Counted from the stretch's first letter, positions 32,491-57,230 are shown. The stretch: 64,000 nucleotides of DNA from Manis javanica (GCF_040802235.1 NC_133166.1:4216001-4280000); one strand, 5' to 3'. Numbers and translations: made by a program. Notes: generated by a model not told the origin, from the sequence alone.

Positions 32491-33084
32491 ATTATCTGTA
32501 CTGCTTGTGACCTAGTACAAGGTTTTAACAAAATAACTCTCTAATTTCAGTTTGATTATAATTCATAACTATTGTCACTTATAGTTGGTTTAATTTAAAC
32601 CTTGATTTATTCCCAGGCTTGATGGGACATTTCCTTTGTCAGAGAAACTGATTTTGGTTGCCAGAGCTGATGTGTCTATGTGAGATTAGGAAGCTATCCT
32701 ATCCTTGATAGATTTTTCTGTCTCCTACCTGAAATGTTATCAACCCACTTACCTAGCTTAATGCTCCTTTGCCCATTTGTGGCACAGCCCAATTGAGAGA
32801 GGGTAATAATGTTTTTTAGGCTTGCACATCACACCCACCTTCCCTTCATCCGGTAAACCACGTGCTCTCCTTCACTGCTCTCCTGAGACCCTGTCTATAT
32901 TTACAAAGCCAGTCCAGGCTTTCTTCTAGTTCCGGTCTTCTGTGCCCACCCTGTCTGTCCCTCGACCCCTAGTTTCCTCCCGTCTTCACTTCCAGCTTTC
33001 TGACAGGGCCATCTCCTCATATCCTGCAGGAGTCTCTTCTCATCAAGCAGATGCTGTGGAGGAAAGGAGGAAAATGGGGGAGAG

Positions 33085-33310
33085 AACTGTTTGTTGAGTT
33101 GCTATTTCATGCCAGGCCAGGTGTTTGGATATTATCATTTATTCTTATAACAACACTATGAAGTAGGCATTTTTGCCCTTTTTTATAAGTAACAGTAAAG
33201 ACCTAAGCGTAAGGTCACACTTCTAACAAATGGTAGAGCTGAGATTTAAATCTTACTCTGTCTGAATCCAAATCTCATTCTTTCCATGTGACCATATGGC
33301 CTCCCATTAC
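33085..33310 (-). repeat. MIR
   Basis: TTCATGCCAGGCCAGGTGTTT, ACACTATGAAGTAGGC, AGGTCACACTTCTAACAAATGG and GATTTAAATC in antisense MIR order. Confidence 0.7.
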
Positions 33311-33810
33311 TGAGGTATGTCCTGACCTAATACTGATATGTTAGCCTCAAATACTGATGCATATTTGAACAAGGATTCTACAGAAATAAGGGCAAAGTCC
33401 TTTTGAGACTGTGAGTTGGGTCTCAAGTTGGTGACTGACCCTGGCAGGGTGAGCCCCAGGAGGAGGCCTTTCCTTGGTCAGAGATGTTTCAGATGGCTAC
33501 AGGGATTCATATTTAACAGTGGTGAATAAATTCATATACACAATGACCCATTGATCAATTTCTTGTGAATATTGAAAATGTAAGTGGCTTCTAGTTGGTT
33601 TAGATAAAATCGATAATAGATGATAGACTGAGAATGGACTTCCACCGGGATTCCTAGGATTGTTCAAGTAAGTTTACTGTGTCCATCAACTAAAAACCTA
33701 TTTAGTAGTGCTTTCCCACAAGAAGTGTTTCTGTTTTTTGTTTTTTCCCCCCCAAATCACTATTTATTAGGATTTTTTTCTAATTACTTAAAAAGAAATT
33801 TAAAGAAAAG

Positions 33811-33840
33811 GTATATATATATATATACACACACACACAT
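33811..33840 (+). repeat. (TA)n(CA)n microsatellite
   Basis: About 15 bp of TA followed by 13 bp of CA dinucleotides, intergenic. A likely polymorphic marker. Confidence 0.95.
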
Positions 33841-34194
33841 CCACACATACATATTTGTGAATGTAGCTGTTTTGTTCCTTTATATAAATTCTTAGATGTG
33901 AACTTTTTGGACATAGAACGTGGTCATAGTGAAAGACTTGGTAAAAAAAATGTTGCAAAGGTAAAAGATACAAATTTTAAAATGACATACTAGAAATGCA
34001 AATAATTAATAAGCCCAAGGCTTTACTAGTAACTAAATTAATAAATGACATCATTTCAACTACCAAAATAAAATTTCTTCATTTAGTACAGAGTGCCAGC
34101 TATGTACTGGACACTTAGCAAACGCCCAAAACAAAAGCAAACCCAAGAAGAACATGATAAGCATGACCTTATGGAACTTCTAGCCTAAAAGAAA

Positions 34195-34370
34195 TAACCT
34201 CATTTATTGAACTGTTTTTGTGTGTCAGGGCTGTGCTATAAGCGCTTACAAACACTACTGCTTCTAATTACTGAATGGGGAGGCAGATGCTCAGAGACTG
34301 ATGTGTAACTCACATGGCCATACGGGCTGAGGACTGAAGCCCAGTTATAGGCAACTTCAAAGTTCTCACC
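34195..34370 (-). repeat. MIR-like
   Basis: CAGGGCTGTGCTATAAGCGC and CTCACATGGCCATACGGGCTG recall antisense MIR, with the central part weak. Confidence 0.5.
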
Positions 34371-36759
34371 ATTACCTTCTGGGTGAAGAAGATTTTTAAA
34401 CCTAAAAATCAATGGAAAAAACTTTTTACATGAATTTCAAAGTTAAATAAATGACCAGGTATTGGTTAGAGTATGGTGAAAAAGGTGCTCTCATGTTGCT
34501 AGTCAGAGTGCAAATTGATGCATCCTTTCTGCAAAGCATTCTGGCAAAATTATTATAAGCCTTAAAACATTTTCTCTCTTACCTGGAATTCTATTTTTTG
34601 GATTCCACCCTAAGGACAGAATCAGAAAGGTGGTCAAAGATGTATGTACAACTGATGGACTATTTGATTTTCAAAAAGTATACACATGCATATACACACA
34701 CATAAGAATGAAATGTGGAATTTTGCTTCAAAGTAGTCTGTACTTGGGCAGGGGAAACGGATTGCAGCTGGATGATGGATACATGTAAAGTTTAATCATA
34801 TTTCTGTATGAAAAGTCAAGATACTTATGTAAAAAGATGATTCCACCAGCATTATTTATTATATTGAAAAGTATGTTATGCTGTGGTATTCCCTGAGACA
34901 AAATATGCAGCCCTTAAAAAGGAAGTTTTTTAGAAACATTTAGTAACATGGAAAATGCTCTCAGGAAAACATACATAGGACACAACTGATAAAAATTTCA
35001 TTTCAATTATGTAAAAAGATTTCAAGGAAACACACCAAAATGTTGATAGGAATGTAGTGTTCTTCATTTTCTTATTTATGTTCTTGTTTTTTGTTTTTTT
35101 TCACAAATACTACTTATTCCAGAGGAGAGCAGGCAATCTCCCTGTAACAGGTCCTTATTGTGACTGTCAGAGGTGGGCCACAGGTCTGATCAGCCACCTG
35201 AGCCTTTGTGACCCAGGTGAGTTTTTGGTTATATTTAAAGACATGATTGGCAGAAAGGAAATCAAACTTCAGGCTTTATAATTTAGATGGTATATTTCTA
35301 CAGCAGGCCATAACCCATTGTGTCTATGAGAGAGATTTACATAAGGAAGGATGGTGATATAAACAGCTTTGATATTTTTTGTCTTTCAAAAAAACAATTT
35401 ACATTTTCACATATCCACACATTATTTAATAAGGGCCTGCTCTGTGCCAGGTACCATGCTAAGCTTGGTTTGAAGATGAAAACAGCAAAATGTCTGCACT
35501 CAGGAAAGGTCGGTTTAACGGGAGAATCCAGAGGTGGAAATAATGGTTGCTACATTGTGTAAAAAGAAGGCTGTGATAGAGATAAGCTCAGAGGGACCAT
35601 CAAACTCGGGCTATGGATCTGCAGCTTTCCAGAAGTTGCTTGCTGCTAAGATGTTTTATTTATCAATTAAATTTCTAGGTATAGTATAAATGGTGCAGTC
35701 ATTTTCCTCACACAATTTAAATTAGATTTTATTACTCTGCCCTTAATTACTCTTCCTTAAAAAGCCTCTTTCAGGCTTTTATGATATCCTCTGTGATGTT
35801 TTTGGAATAGTCTAACTGGTTGGTCAAGCTCTGGATTTTTACATTCAGTTCCTATTTGTTTGCTTCATTGTGTAGTTTTTCCTCAGAGGTTTGATCATAT
35901 TTCAAACACCACAGACTTTCATGGCTTCCCTGTGTGCAAGCAGATTTTCAAGTGTAATTGCTAGAATTTGTCTTTATCATAGCATGAACTTTATAAAATA
36001 GAAGTCAGTATAAAATTGATATAAGGAAATATAACTTTTTTTTCTGGCGCTCAAAACTGACGGCCTCACGTGGTAATTGAAGAAAAAAAAGTCTTATTAA
36101 ACCATTTTTCAAAAGCATGTAGATCAATGATAGCTATTGCTTATATCCTGTGAAAATGAGTTGCAGATCCAGTGATACTTTCTAGAAATATCTTTAACAA
36201 AATTATTGGTACTATAAAAAAAATGTGGTATTAGTCAAATGGCTTAAATATCGTTCTTAATTACCCTCTTTCACTTTCTGAGGATCTGAGTTGAAACAAA
36301 GCACACAGCAGAAATGAAAAAGAAGTAGAAAAAAAGCTCAGTAGCAATTAAGAGCCTAGAATTAGAGCTGGTGCTAGAAAATCTGACTCAACTTGCAGGA
36401 TTACAGAAAGTCTTCCTGAAACATTAATTCCATGGCTCTGCCCATTAGAGGAACTGTATCTTCTTTTCTTTGCCGCCTCAAAGATCTAATGAAGAAATCC
36501 TCGTTTTAAGTGGTTAAACAGCAACAGGGCCAGAAAATGCAATTATTTTCACAGAAGGTAGGTTTTCCACTGAGTTTAGAAGACAGAGGATGACATAATT
36601 TTTAATGACTGAAGCTTAGATTTGTCCCAGAATCCCACTAGATAGAAGGAATATTCAGAAAATTAAGACTTGTGTCATGGGTTGTCTGAATCCAGGTCCA
36701 GTGTCTCTCTTACAGTATGTACTGCCATTTCCCCTACCTGGGTACTGTGCTTGGCTGTA

Positions 36760-37430
36760 GGAGGGAACTAGGAATAAGGGCATTGCAGGCCTGGAAGAGC
36801 TGACAGGTTAGTGTGAAGACATGAGTCACACACAGGATAGAAGATGAATGCAGCACCAGAGAATGGATCACATGCTTTGGGAGCACTTTTACATGAGTAG
36901 ATTCAGGGATACTGACTCTGCTTGGGCTGGGACTGTGGCAGTCAAAGGGGTCAGTGAGTCTTCATAAGAAAGAACATTTGAGCTGGGTCTTAAAGAATAA
37001 AAGTTTTTCTGGCCCTGGGGGAAGAGAGGATGAGTCTAGATGGAGAAAAAGCATCTTCCGATACATTGCGTTGTGAATTTGGGGAGCTGTAAGATGACCC
37101 CAAAATTCTAACCATGGTAAACAAGGAATGAGAAAAGAAGCAAGTGTAGGAAAGTAAGGGAAGGATGGGATACAGAGTTTAGTTTGGAGCTTGTTGAACT
37201 ATGTGTGTGGGTATTCCAGGGGAAATGGCCAGTCAGCAGTTGAATATATAATAATGATCTGGAGCTTTCAAGAGAGGTGTTAAGGTTACAGACACAGATC
37301 TTGGAATTTGGTGAGTGATGGTTCAATCAGTGGAGGTAACTGAGACCACCCAGGGCACAATTCATTCAAGAGATGCAGTAATGGAGACAGGTAGGCTCAA
37401 AGCTTTAGGAGGGATTGAGGTCAAAGAAGG
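36760..37430 (+). repeat. Unclassified ancient interspersed repeat (same type as 18930-19640)
   Basis: CATTTGAGCTGGGTCTTAAAG, GAGCTTGTTGAACTATGTGT and GATGCAGTAATGGAGACAGG are phrases of the same widespread kind. Family not identified. Confidence 0.35.
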
Positions 37431-37539
37431 ATCACTTGTGTTATTTGACTTCAAATGAACTGAAAACTTGGCAGTCATCCTTGCTTCCTCCCTCCAATCT
37501 CTGTCAGCCTTGCTCCTTCCCTTTCTAGCACCTTGATTC

Positions 37540-38010
37540 CTATCTCAGCTGCACGCCTGGATTGTTTGAACAGCCTTCAAACCTCCTGCCTAAGCCACAG
37601 CCCCTCTATTTTCCATTAAATTGCTAGTGTTCTTTCCACAATGCAAACATGATCTTGTCATCCTCTACTTAACAGCCCTTCTGTGAATTCCTGTTGCCCT
37701 CAGGAAAATCATTTACATCTTCATGGGGACTTCCAAAAACCCTCTCCCCTGCCTACCTCTCCAGCACTCTAATCTCCACTCCACCTTGCATAACACACTG
37801 GCTGCCTTACACACCTGCAGTTGTTCCCTGTGCCATGCTCACCATCACCTCCACGTCTTCACAGGTACTGTGATTCCTCCTAATGCAATGCACCATCATC
37901 TTCCCTCTACAACCTCTGTGATCTATGTCTTGCTGATCTCTTAGGACTGAGCCAGTGTCACTTTCTCTGGGAAGATGTCCCTGACTCCCTCCAGCCTGGA
38001 TAAATGCACC
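37540..38010 (+). repeat. LINE-2 fragment
   Basis: AACAGCCCTTCTGTGAATTCC, then CTTACACACCTGCAGTTGTTCC and TCTGGGAAGATGTCCCTGACT follow the L2 3' order. The open frame at 37723-37944 is incidental. Confidence 0.65.
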
Positions 38011-38489
38011 TTGTATTTTACTGTGATAACTCCTAAACCATTTTCTAGTTGCTTATTAATGGGAAAGCTTGACCTGTTTCCCTGGAGTTTGAGGGGGTAC
38101 AGAAGCTGATGTCTAATGTTCCTGGAAAAGTTCCAAAGTGAGAGATGGCTGGGGCTTTTCATGGGCTAGTGAGAAAGGAGGACTTTGGTGGGAGGGGCCC
38201 ACTCTTTAGGGTTTAGGTGGGACAAAGGTGTAGGCTGTCCTTCAGGCTAAGTGTACATTTTAGAAGGTTCCTTGGCTTGAGTCATTTGGGAGTCCCAGCC
38301 CAAGGATACAGCTCAGCAGGGTGAGGTGACAATAGCAAGAGTCCACATGGGTTTTGCCATTTGAACGAGGGTCGGGGCACAGATATAACTAGTCAAACAA
38401 ATATTGCTCCTCTAGCACCAGAGAGTAATGTGGTGGTAGATCAATACGGGAGTCTCAGAAAACCCCACATAAAGGAAAAAGAAAGCTTT

Positions 38490-38590
38490 TCAGAAGGCCA
38501 GGAAAGTTAACTTGCCTAGATTTAATAGCTAGGGAGTGGCAAAGCTGGGATTTGACCCAGGTTCAACAGGAACTAGGCCACTGACTGGCT
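38490..38590 (-). repeat. MIR fragment
   Basis: AACTTGCCTAGATTTAATAGC and AAGCTGGGATTTGACCCAGG match the antisense MIR 3' part, about 350 bp upstream of the GPR83 CpG island. Confidence 0.5.
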
Positions 38591-38820
38591 GGGCAGGGGG
38601 TGACTTCGTAGCCTTCACAATGGGAGTGAAAATGGGCTGCAAGTACTAAGTTTTCCTGGAAAAGGAGATGGGACACAGGAAACAATACAGGTAATACGCC
38701 TTACTACAGCATCAAAAACTTGCATGGCGGAAAAGTCAGTTATCCAAGAAGTGGGCACTTAGATCCTCTGATTCTTTGATCCCGTCCAAGAGTTTCCTTG
38801 AAAAACAAAGACCCCCATAG

Positions 38821-49387
<10,567 letters not shown>

Positions 49388-51525
49388 AGGAGGGTGGACG
49401 AGGCAGAGGAGGGCTCTGTCTCCAGCTGAGGCTGGGAAGGGGCCTGAGGACAGAGCCTGGCAAAAAGCCTGTCTTCTCACACATGAACCTTCACAGTACT
49501 GGAAACAAGTTGCTACAGAGGCCATAGGACTCTTGAGTTCCTAGGAAGTCTCTGCTCAGCCTCCTACCGCATGTGATGTGAGACCCAAATCGATGAAATC
49601 ATGTCTTAAGAAATGCTGTGAGGTGTATCACCCTGGTTCCCTGAGCCAGAGAGCCCAGGACAACTTCCACCCACTCGGGCTGAGTCAGTCAACTGCCTCA
49701 ACTATCAAGAAGTTGCCTTACAACCTCCCTGTGGCTCAGCATCCGTAAAGGACACCTGAGTCATACCGAGGGTGTGGCCAACCCAGATGCACCGAGCTCT
49801 GCTTTAGAAAGGCTCACTGGCCAGTGAGAGGTCAGCAAGCCAGAGCTGGCCCAGAGGTCACTCCTGAAGTTGTTGGATCAGGATGAATCGATTCTGTGGT
49901 GACTTGGCTCCGTACATGACAAGAAAGAACCACCTGGGCTCCTTAAAACAAAGAGGAGTTACTGAGCTTCCTTTAAAACAAAGAAAAAGTATTAAAATTG
50001 GAAAATTCAGAATAGCGCAAAGAAGAAAATAAAAACTACCACATCTCCGCCCAGTGTATGATAAGTTCTGCTAGCATATTGCAGATTTATTTGCAGCCCT
50101 TTCCCGTGTGTGGGTGTTTCTGATTTCATTCTGAATTGCACTTTTCCGTTTAGAGATAAGCAAGATATAGGGATAAAGCAGAAAACTTCCAAGCCCCTCT
50201 CCATGGAATAATGTCTACCAGAAGAGTTGGCAGAAGAGGTGGGAGAGGACTCCAAGGACGAGACTGGCACAGAGCTGGAAGACTGTCTTCCTGTAGCCAG
50301 TGATGGGCTGAAGTACCTCTTGTCAGCTGGAGGCGTGATGAGATGGGGAACAAAACTCATTCAGGAGGCATACATCCTTCTCTCCTGCAATCACACAGAA
50401 CAAGGAGTAAAACACTGCACTGCTTTCCCAGGAGATGAGCGTAGCAGGCTTTCCAACATGCTGGAAATAACTGTGCTCAGATACCTCATCCCTCCTACCT
50501 GTCCAGACGGGCTGTTTCTCTGTTTTGTCTTGACGCTAAGGCTTCTTCATGCTGGTTCCCAAAAGACGACTCGCTGTCAACATCACCCTGATGGCTCACG
50601 TGTCACTTGCAGAAACCTTTGGCATCATGATAGTCCTTAAGGACTCAACTTGCCAGAGAAATCCCATTGCAGAGACTAAGTGTTTTCACCCCCTTCCATC
50701 CGGTACTGAGTGACTCACTGTGGCACCCAGGAGAGCCATGTAGCAGGGAACAGAGCTTAATTCACCAGCCCCAAACAGTTACCACTCTCACACTGGCTTC
50801 AGGTTTCTTTCTGGCACCAGATAAATCCTGAAAGCAAAGCGTGGCTATAGGGCTAAGTGGAAAACTGAGGTTCGGGGAGAAGGGGTTTGACCAAGATTCC
50901 TGCAGCCATCTCCACTATTAATGAAACTGAATTTAGTCATGTAATCTGCCTCCCTCTGATGAAGCAAGGGACTTCATTATGCTGTTTTGTTTATGAGGAT
51001 GTTTGAAAATCTTCAAGATGACAAGTTTAAAACATATCTTCTAAACAGTGGGTAGAAAATTGACTTTCAAGGGGCAGAGGGAGCCTTTTAAGCCCGTAGG
51101 GATTCCCAGGTGGATTTTTTGGGCCAAATGGCTCCCATGATTATGCCTATTTTGTGGTGTCAGCAAGTAGCTGAAGGTTTCCTCTTAAGGCTTCTGTAGA
51201 AATTAAATTCTTTGAACCCAAAAGAGACCAGGCAGCAGGGCTACAGAAAGTTTGTCCTGCTCTGCACTCACGGGGAGAACTTCATGTGGCTTCTGAGGGC
51301 ATCTAGGAGGGTCTTCTCTGGAGGGGAGCCCCCAGAGGGCCCACGAGGTCTGGTGTCCTGTCAGTGTACTGTCTGCCCCCTTCCCCATGTTCTGTGTCTC
51401 AGAGCCAAAGTGACTTATATTTGTGAGTGTGAACTCTGTAACACTTGAGTCTTTCCGATGTGTTGTAATGAGTGATTTATTGTAAATGTTGCAGTCTCAA
51501 TAAAGTGTATTTTGGGTGTGTGGAC
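49388..51525 (+). other. GPR83: GPR83 3' untranslated region
   Basis: No coding potential and no recognised transposon for about 2.1 kb between the stop and a strong AATAAA at 51499. The short open frames at 50007-50640 (both strands) match nothing I know and sit inside the UTR. Confidence 0.75.
51499..51504 (+). terminator. GPR83: GPR83 poly(A) signal AATAAA
   Basis: Context is CTCAATAAAGTGTATT followed by GU-rich TTGGGTGTGTGG about 15-25 nt downstream, the textbook arrangement for cleavage and polyadenylation. Cleavage is expected near 51515-51525. Confidence 0.8.
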
Positions 51526-52109
51526 TGTGCCTATTGGGCTTCAGATTATGCAGCAGTTGGTGACCTTTAAAATGGGAAGAATCATGGATTAGATGAAGAG
51601 CGCATGGAGATCATCTGTCCACACCCGGGCTCGTTCCAGCGGAGGGAAGTGCAAACACTGAGAGGGTAAACAGCCCGTGGAAGCCTCCTGACTCCGGGTC
51701 TAGTGCCTCTTCCACTGAGCTGGCTGCCAAGCCTCTTCTTTTGTGATTATGAATCTGTCTTGTGTGTTTTAACCCACGACTCCATCTGGTCCTTGGTGCT
51801 TCAGGAGGAGGCAAAGCCACCGTTCAAGGCTTGGGATGGGTCTTCCCACTCAGCGCTGTGTGGCGGGTACCATGTTCCTGTGTTTACTGGGGTTTCTCTC
51901 CCAGTGGACCTGGGGTCCCTCTGTCCTACTAGGTAACTGGGTAGGAGACTTCACTGCATACATAATTACACGGGTGGCATCTGGAGACCAAGAAATCTGT
52001 TTCAAATAATTTCACAGAAATTTGTACCTGGGGTAATTGACTGAATCTAAGGAAAATATGAAAGAAAAATGAAAAGCGTAGGAGGAGAAGAGAACTAAGA
52101 TTTGCTGAG

Positions 52110-52260
52110 ACCTCCCATGTGAGACGCTGTGCTAAATGTGCTTCTGAACTCATGATCCCATTTGGCCTCACAGCAATTCTCCAAGGCGGGCATTATTATT
52201 TCTACATTGCAGATGAAGACACTGAGGCTCAGCTGTAGCTCACATAGCAAAATTGGGAAA
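52110..52260 (-). repeat. MIR
   Basis: CTCATGATCCCATTTGGCCTC, ATTGCAGATGAAGACACTGAG and the trailing AGCTCACATAGC: antisense MIR just beyond GPR83. Confidence 0.65.
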
Positions 52261-54769
52261 AATGCTACCTTCTTGGAGATTAGAGAAGACTTGTAGAAAA
52301 GATTTTTAATTTGTTTTTAATCCAATGTTTTACAAATTTCCTCGATTATGAGACTCTTTTTGATAAAATCTGTTAACTATCCTAAAAACTAGAACTTTTG
52401 TTATGTGCTTTGGGAAATGCTTGAGTAGGTGGGCATCAAGGCCCTTTGCAGCTCTGGGCCAGTGACTCCGTGGTTCTGGTACAGGCAGGCTCTCTTGCTG
52501 CCCTGTGAGCTCAGCTCTGGTTAGAAGCATCTTCCACAAGCCCTAAGTGACTCCCACACTGTGGGTGCTCTGCTTGACTGACTGTGGCAGGTTGCCAAGG
52601 CGAACAGCTGTCTCAGAGCCAGCTCAGGCTTCAGGGTCCTCAGCACAGGCAGAACTCAGCTAAATCCTCTGCTCCAGGCTGGTTGTGATAGTACCTCCAG
52701 GGCCTCTGTGCTGCTGTGCAAGCTGTAGGCTCTAAGATAATGAGGACCATGCAGAGTGTCTGGGGCCAGGGACAATTCTGGGAACACTGAGGATCTTGGA
52801 GCACCCTGAGGAAACATGCTTGCCTTAGAATGTCACCTGAAGATGGTAAAGGTGGTAGGATCAGGTTGTCAGCACCTTGCTTCAGCATCTCTGTGTGTCC
52901 AGCCCCTACCCCTGCTCCCCGCCAATTCTCTCATTTCTAGAAGTAGTTGGGGAAGGAACAAATAAGATACATGCAATCCTGGATGCATTTTGGAAAACTA
53001 AGTAAGCATGCCTTATGTGCCAGTAGGGATGACTGCTGCTTCCCCAGAATCCAATCCCATTAACCTCACTGGAATTAGGAAGCCTGTTTCAAATGTAGCA
53101 TCTTCATATTCATTTTTGATGCATAGAGGAGATCCACACTAGCACTTTTACATATTACATTTCCCTCAGTAGTGTGTTTCTCTATGCCATGGAAATGTCT
53201 AGGCTCTCTCCGGGGGCACATTTAGGGGTGAATGCATGGGTCACACCTCATAAATCCACTCTGGTATTCCCATCTCTCAAAGTCTTGCCTCAGTCCTAGA
53301 ATTAGCTACTTCTCTAAGGATCCTGGCCCCTTTTATTTGAGAATGTATTAGAAAACAAGATCTGGGTGTTAGGGGTGCCCACTGTTACTGGGGTATTTTC
53401 TAGGACTTTCTAAGGCATTCCAGAACCTCTCAGCTGGAAGACTGAGGAAACATATTTATGTATTCTAACCTTGTATATGTACACATATCTATAAATATTT
53501 CTATACATAACCATCTATACCTGCATTAAGGTAAACATGAATTCATACTGATATCTCCAACTCTGATCCATTGCCAAATGGATCGTTTTAGCCTGTTCCC
53601 CATGCATATCTCCTCTAGCCTTGTAAACTCCTCCAGCAGTAAAACCTGGCTCTCACCATCTGCCATCCATTTATTTAATTGTTCAGTTCCAATATACATG
53701 TATGGTGATGAGGAGAGACAAGAGCTCTACCTTGATGGGTGACTTCATCTTCTCTGGTGTGGGCAGGTGGCTAGAGCCAGCTTTGTCTTGTGAGTGCTTT
53801 TGGGCTCTGCAGACACTTCCCAAGGCCCCCCGTCAGCCATAATCTTCAAAACACAGGAGGTGCATTTGATTCCCTGGAATACTCTGCCGTCTGCCTCTGG
53901 TTCATATGCTGTAGCCTATGCCTGCCCCAGTAGCTCCGGCTCTGCTCTTTCAGGTGATTAGTGTTTTGCTCCCAGAAAACACCCAGACATCCTATTTCTA
54001 GACACATTAAGGCAGTACAGGGTCTTCCAGCACAGCAGCTTTCTCTTGGTTACACCACCAAAGCCATGAGCCCTTATCCTACCTTCTGTCATCCCTTGGA
54101 CCCAAAACAGACACCTGTCTACAGTGTCACCAGATTCCAGGGCACACATCAGGCTTTCCAGGAAGCCCCTTTTGTTAGGTTTGAGATGAAGAAGGTAGAA
54201 TCTCACATTGCTCATCTGAAGCAGGGGCAGGGGCTGGGGGGTGCTAATAGGCAACAGCTCTCTCCAGAGAATTTTTCCATAAATTTCTCTCCTCCAAATC
54301 CAAGCTCTTCCTTTAGCCTTGATTTAGGTGAGGGATTCAAGAAAATAAGGTATGGTTCAGGAACTGTCTCAACATTCACTTCGGTGTCTGTTGGAGAGCC
54401 ACAGAATTGGTCCTTCAGTGAAAATGAACTCAGAAGAGTCCGACTTTACCGTCTTCTTAGGTAACGTTCCTAGATGCTGGGGATCAGAGGCTTCTATCCC
54501 TGACAGAGTACAGGTAGTCAGCCCAGACACTGTCACTGCAAAGGAATCACTACCCAGCTCTGCACCTCAGAAACGCTGTATGCATTTTTAGATCTTAGGT
54601 ACTTAAAGCAATTCTATCAGAGGTTTGGTTTTCTTCCTGGGAGAAGCTGGAATCTCTTCTTTCCCTTAGCGTACAAAGTTTTGCTGAAGCACTTTTTCTC
54701 ACACAAATTTCTAGTTTATTGAAGTTCCTTACCTCTGGCAGACCCTAAGGGTATTTGTTAGGCTATTAT

Positions 54770-55440
54770 TGATGGGACTTCTCATTCCTTCTTGCAGATC
54801 CAAGAAAACAATTTTTTTTATGTTGAACTCTTATCCCACAATTATGCTTAATCAGAAATTCATTCTAGTAGATGTTTTTGTAGATCCTTTAGGATTGTGT
54901 ACATGATCATGTCATCTACAACTAAAGAGTTTTACTTTTTCTTTCAAATATCTATGACTTCTATATCTTTTCCTGTCTTATTGTACTAACTAAATTTTTC
55001 TGTACAGTAGTGAATAGAATTGGTGAGCATGGACTTCAGATGTTATATTTTTCAATTAAAAAATTTTCAGTTGGGTGCAGATTTGGCCATTCTAATAGGT
55101 GTGTATTGGGAACTCAGTGTTTGAATTTGCATTTCCCTAATGACAAATGATGTGGAGCATCTCTTCATATGGTTATTTCCATCTGCATATCTTCTTTGGT
55201 GAGGTGTCTGTTAAGGTCTTTGGCCCATTTTTTAATCAGGTTGTTTTTTTTCTTACTGTTGAGTTTTAAGAGTTCTTTGTAACTAACTCCTTTATCAGAT
55301 GTGTCTTTTTAAAATAGTTTCTCCCAGTCTGTGGCTTGTCTTTTCATTCTCTTGACATTATCTTTCACAGAGCAGAAGTTACTTTACATAATTTTGTCCC
55401 ATTTTTATAATTTTATCTTTAAAAGCAGTTGCCTGAACTT
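54770..55440 (-). mobile_element. LINE-1 ORF2 fragments in rearranged order
   Basis: 54800-55045 is the complement of an ORF2 part (GATCATGTCATCTACAACTA) that lies 5' of the part at 55050-55440 (CCTAATGACAAATGATGTGG, CCCAGTCTGTGGCTTGTC). In a single antisense L1 the second block should come first. Two insertions or a rearrangement are implied. Confidence 0.65.
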
Positions 55441-57019
55441 TTTATGCCACCATTACAAAAGCCCCCTCCTTCCTCTATTTGATTTCTTTTTATCATTTCT
55501 ATTTCTTTGCTGAAGTTATCAATCTGTTTATTTACTATATTTTCTTATAAAATATTACAATAGTTATAATAGTGGTTGCTTTAAAGTTCCTTGTCTGCTA
55601 CAATGCAACAGATAGGTCATCTTAGAAATGATTTATACTGCCTGATTTTTCTCCAGAGTATGGGTCACATTCTCTTGTTTCTTAGAAAGTCTAGTGATTT
55701 TTGATTGATTGCATACTGGATATTATGATATGCTGAAGAGTCTCTATAGAGTTCATGTTTCTCCGAAGGGTTTTGTTAACCTTGATATGCCCTGTGGTGA
55801 GCAGGCGCTGAAATCTCTCTACAGCCTCTTCAACTTCCGTCTGCTGATTATCATGTGGACTCTCAAGGACTCCCCATCTCATGCATAGTTTAGTGGCCTG
55901 CCAAAGATTTTGGCTCAGTTTGTATTAAGATTTTATGGTTCACCCTTTCTGTAGCTCCTTCTGTTTCCACAGTTTCCCCTCTAAACTTTATAGATACTCC
56001 ACAAGCCCTGAACTTCCTTATGCTGCCTCAAGGGGTGGGGCTCCAGCTTTCTGCCTCTCTGAGTTTCATGTGTATTTAACAATGTCTGTAGACAAAAAGC
56101 CTCAAGCTCCTAAATTACACCGATTATAATTGTATTTTAAGAGTGGATTTTTATCCAGTTTCTAAATACTTTCTGTCCTTCTCCAGTGCTTTCATACAGT
56201 TGTTTTAAAATACTTTTTCCAGATTTCTAGTTGATACTACAGAAAGGTTAATCTGACCAAGCTATTCTGACATTACCACCATGAATGACTTGCTAAGGTT
56301 TGTTTCTCAGCTTAGACTTTCCATACCCCAAGTATGATTTTGGCTTCACATTCATCTATAGAGCTGGCTTAGATTTCCATTTTCTTGTGGATAACTCTAC
56401 TTTTCACTCATGGTCCAGTATAAGTAGGAAGCTTCTACATCACTTCCCTTGGCCAGTCAGTATTCTGGCTCTACTTCCACCATTCGATGTGATAGCGCAA
56501 CTATTTGTAGGCTTCCAGCTTTAGGCAGAAAGTTTCAGCCCTGACCCCCATTCACCCCCGATCCCTGAACATGGCCTTCATATCCACAGTGGTAATATAA
56601 ACTGTATATTCAGCATCTAAACTGTATATTCATGCCTGAAATCCCCATGGAAGATTCTGAGATCAACTTCTACTCACCAGTTTAGCTATTAGCTTACTCC
56701 TTGTTTGTGGAATTTGGATTTTTCAATTTCTTTGTTTTAAACAACATTTCTACATGTTTTTAGTAGGCATGGAACATCCTGCATCAGCCCAGTCATGCAT
56801 GTTGAAAAGTCCAGTAATTTAGTTTAAATGAGGTTTTCTTAAAGTATTTTTTTTAAAACCAGTTTCTATTAATGCACTGATGACTTGATAGATGGTATGC
56901 GAGGCAACTAAAAATGATGTGCACATTTCAGACATTATGAGAATATGAAGGCAAATTGTAATTTTATAGATTAATGAAAATGTTCAGAAATTATCCAACA
57001 AGTATTTGTTGATACAGGC

Positions 57020-57230
57020 ATTCTAAGTGCTATAAGTATAGTAATGAGTTCTGGCTGCAAACACTGTACTAGGAAGTGTTACCATCTCTATTTTGTAAGT
57101 GAGAAAACCGAGACTCAGAAAAGTGAGGCTGGAGTGACTTGTCCAAGTTCACACAATCAGTAAGAAGTTTGTTCTGACTGTGGGACCCGAGTCTTTCTAA
57201 CTCCAATGGTCATGTTTTTGATCCCTATTC
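57020..57230 (-). repeat. MIR
   Basis: GTGAGAAAACCGAGACTCAG and TTGTCCAAGTTCACACAATC then CGAGTCTTTCTAACTCC: antisense MIR. Confidence 0.7.

Noticed and set aside
50007..50640. 117- and 137-codon frames in the GPR83 3' UTR
   Set aside because: Inside a UTR with a strong downstream poly(A) signal; opposite strands overlap and neither has a known domain.
53961..54464. 167-codon plus-strand frame downstream of GPR83
   Set aside because: No motif, signal peptide or similarity I know, and an opposing minus frame overlaps it. Best treated as chance.
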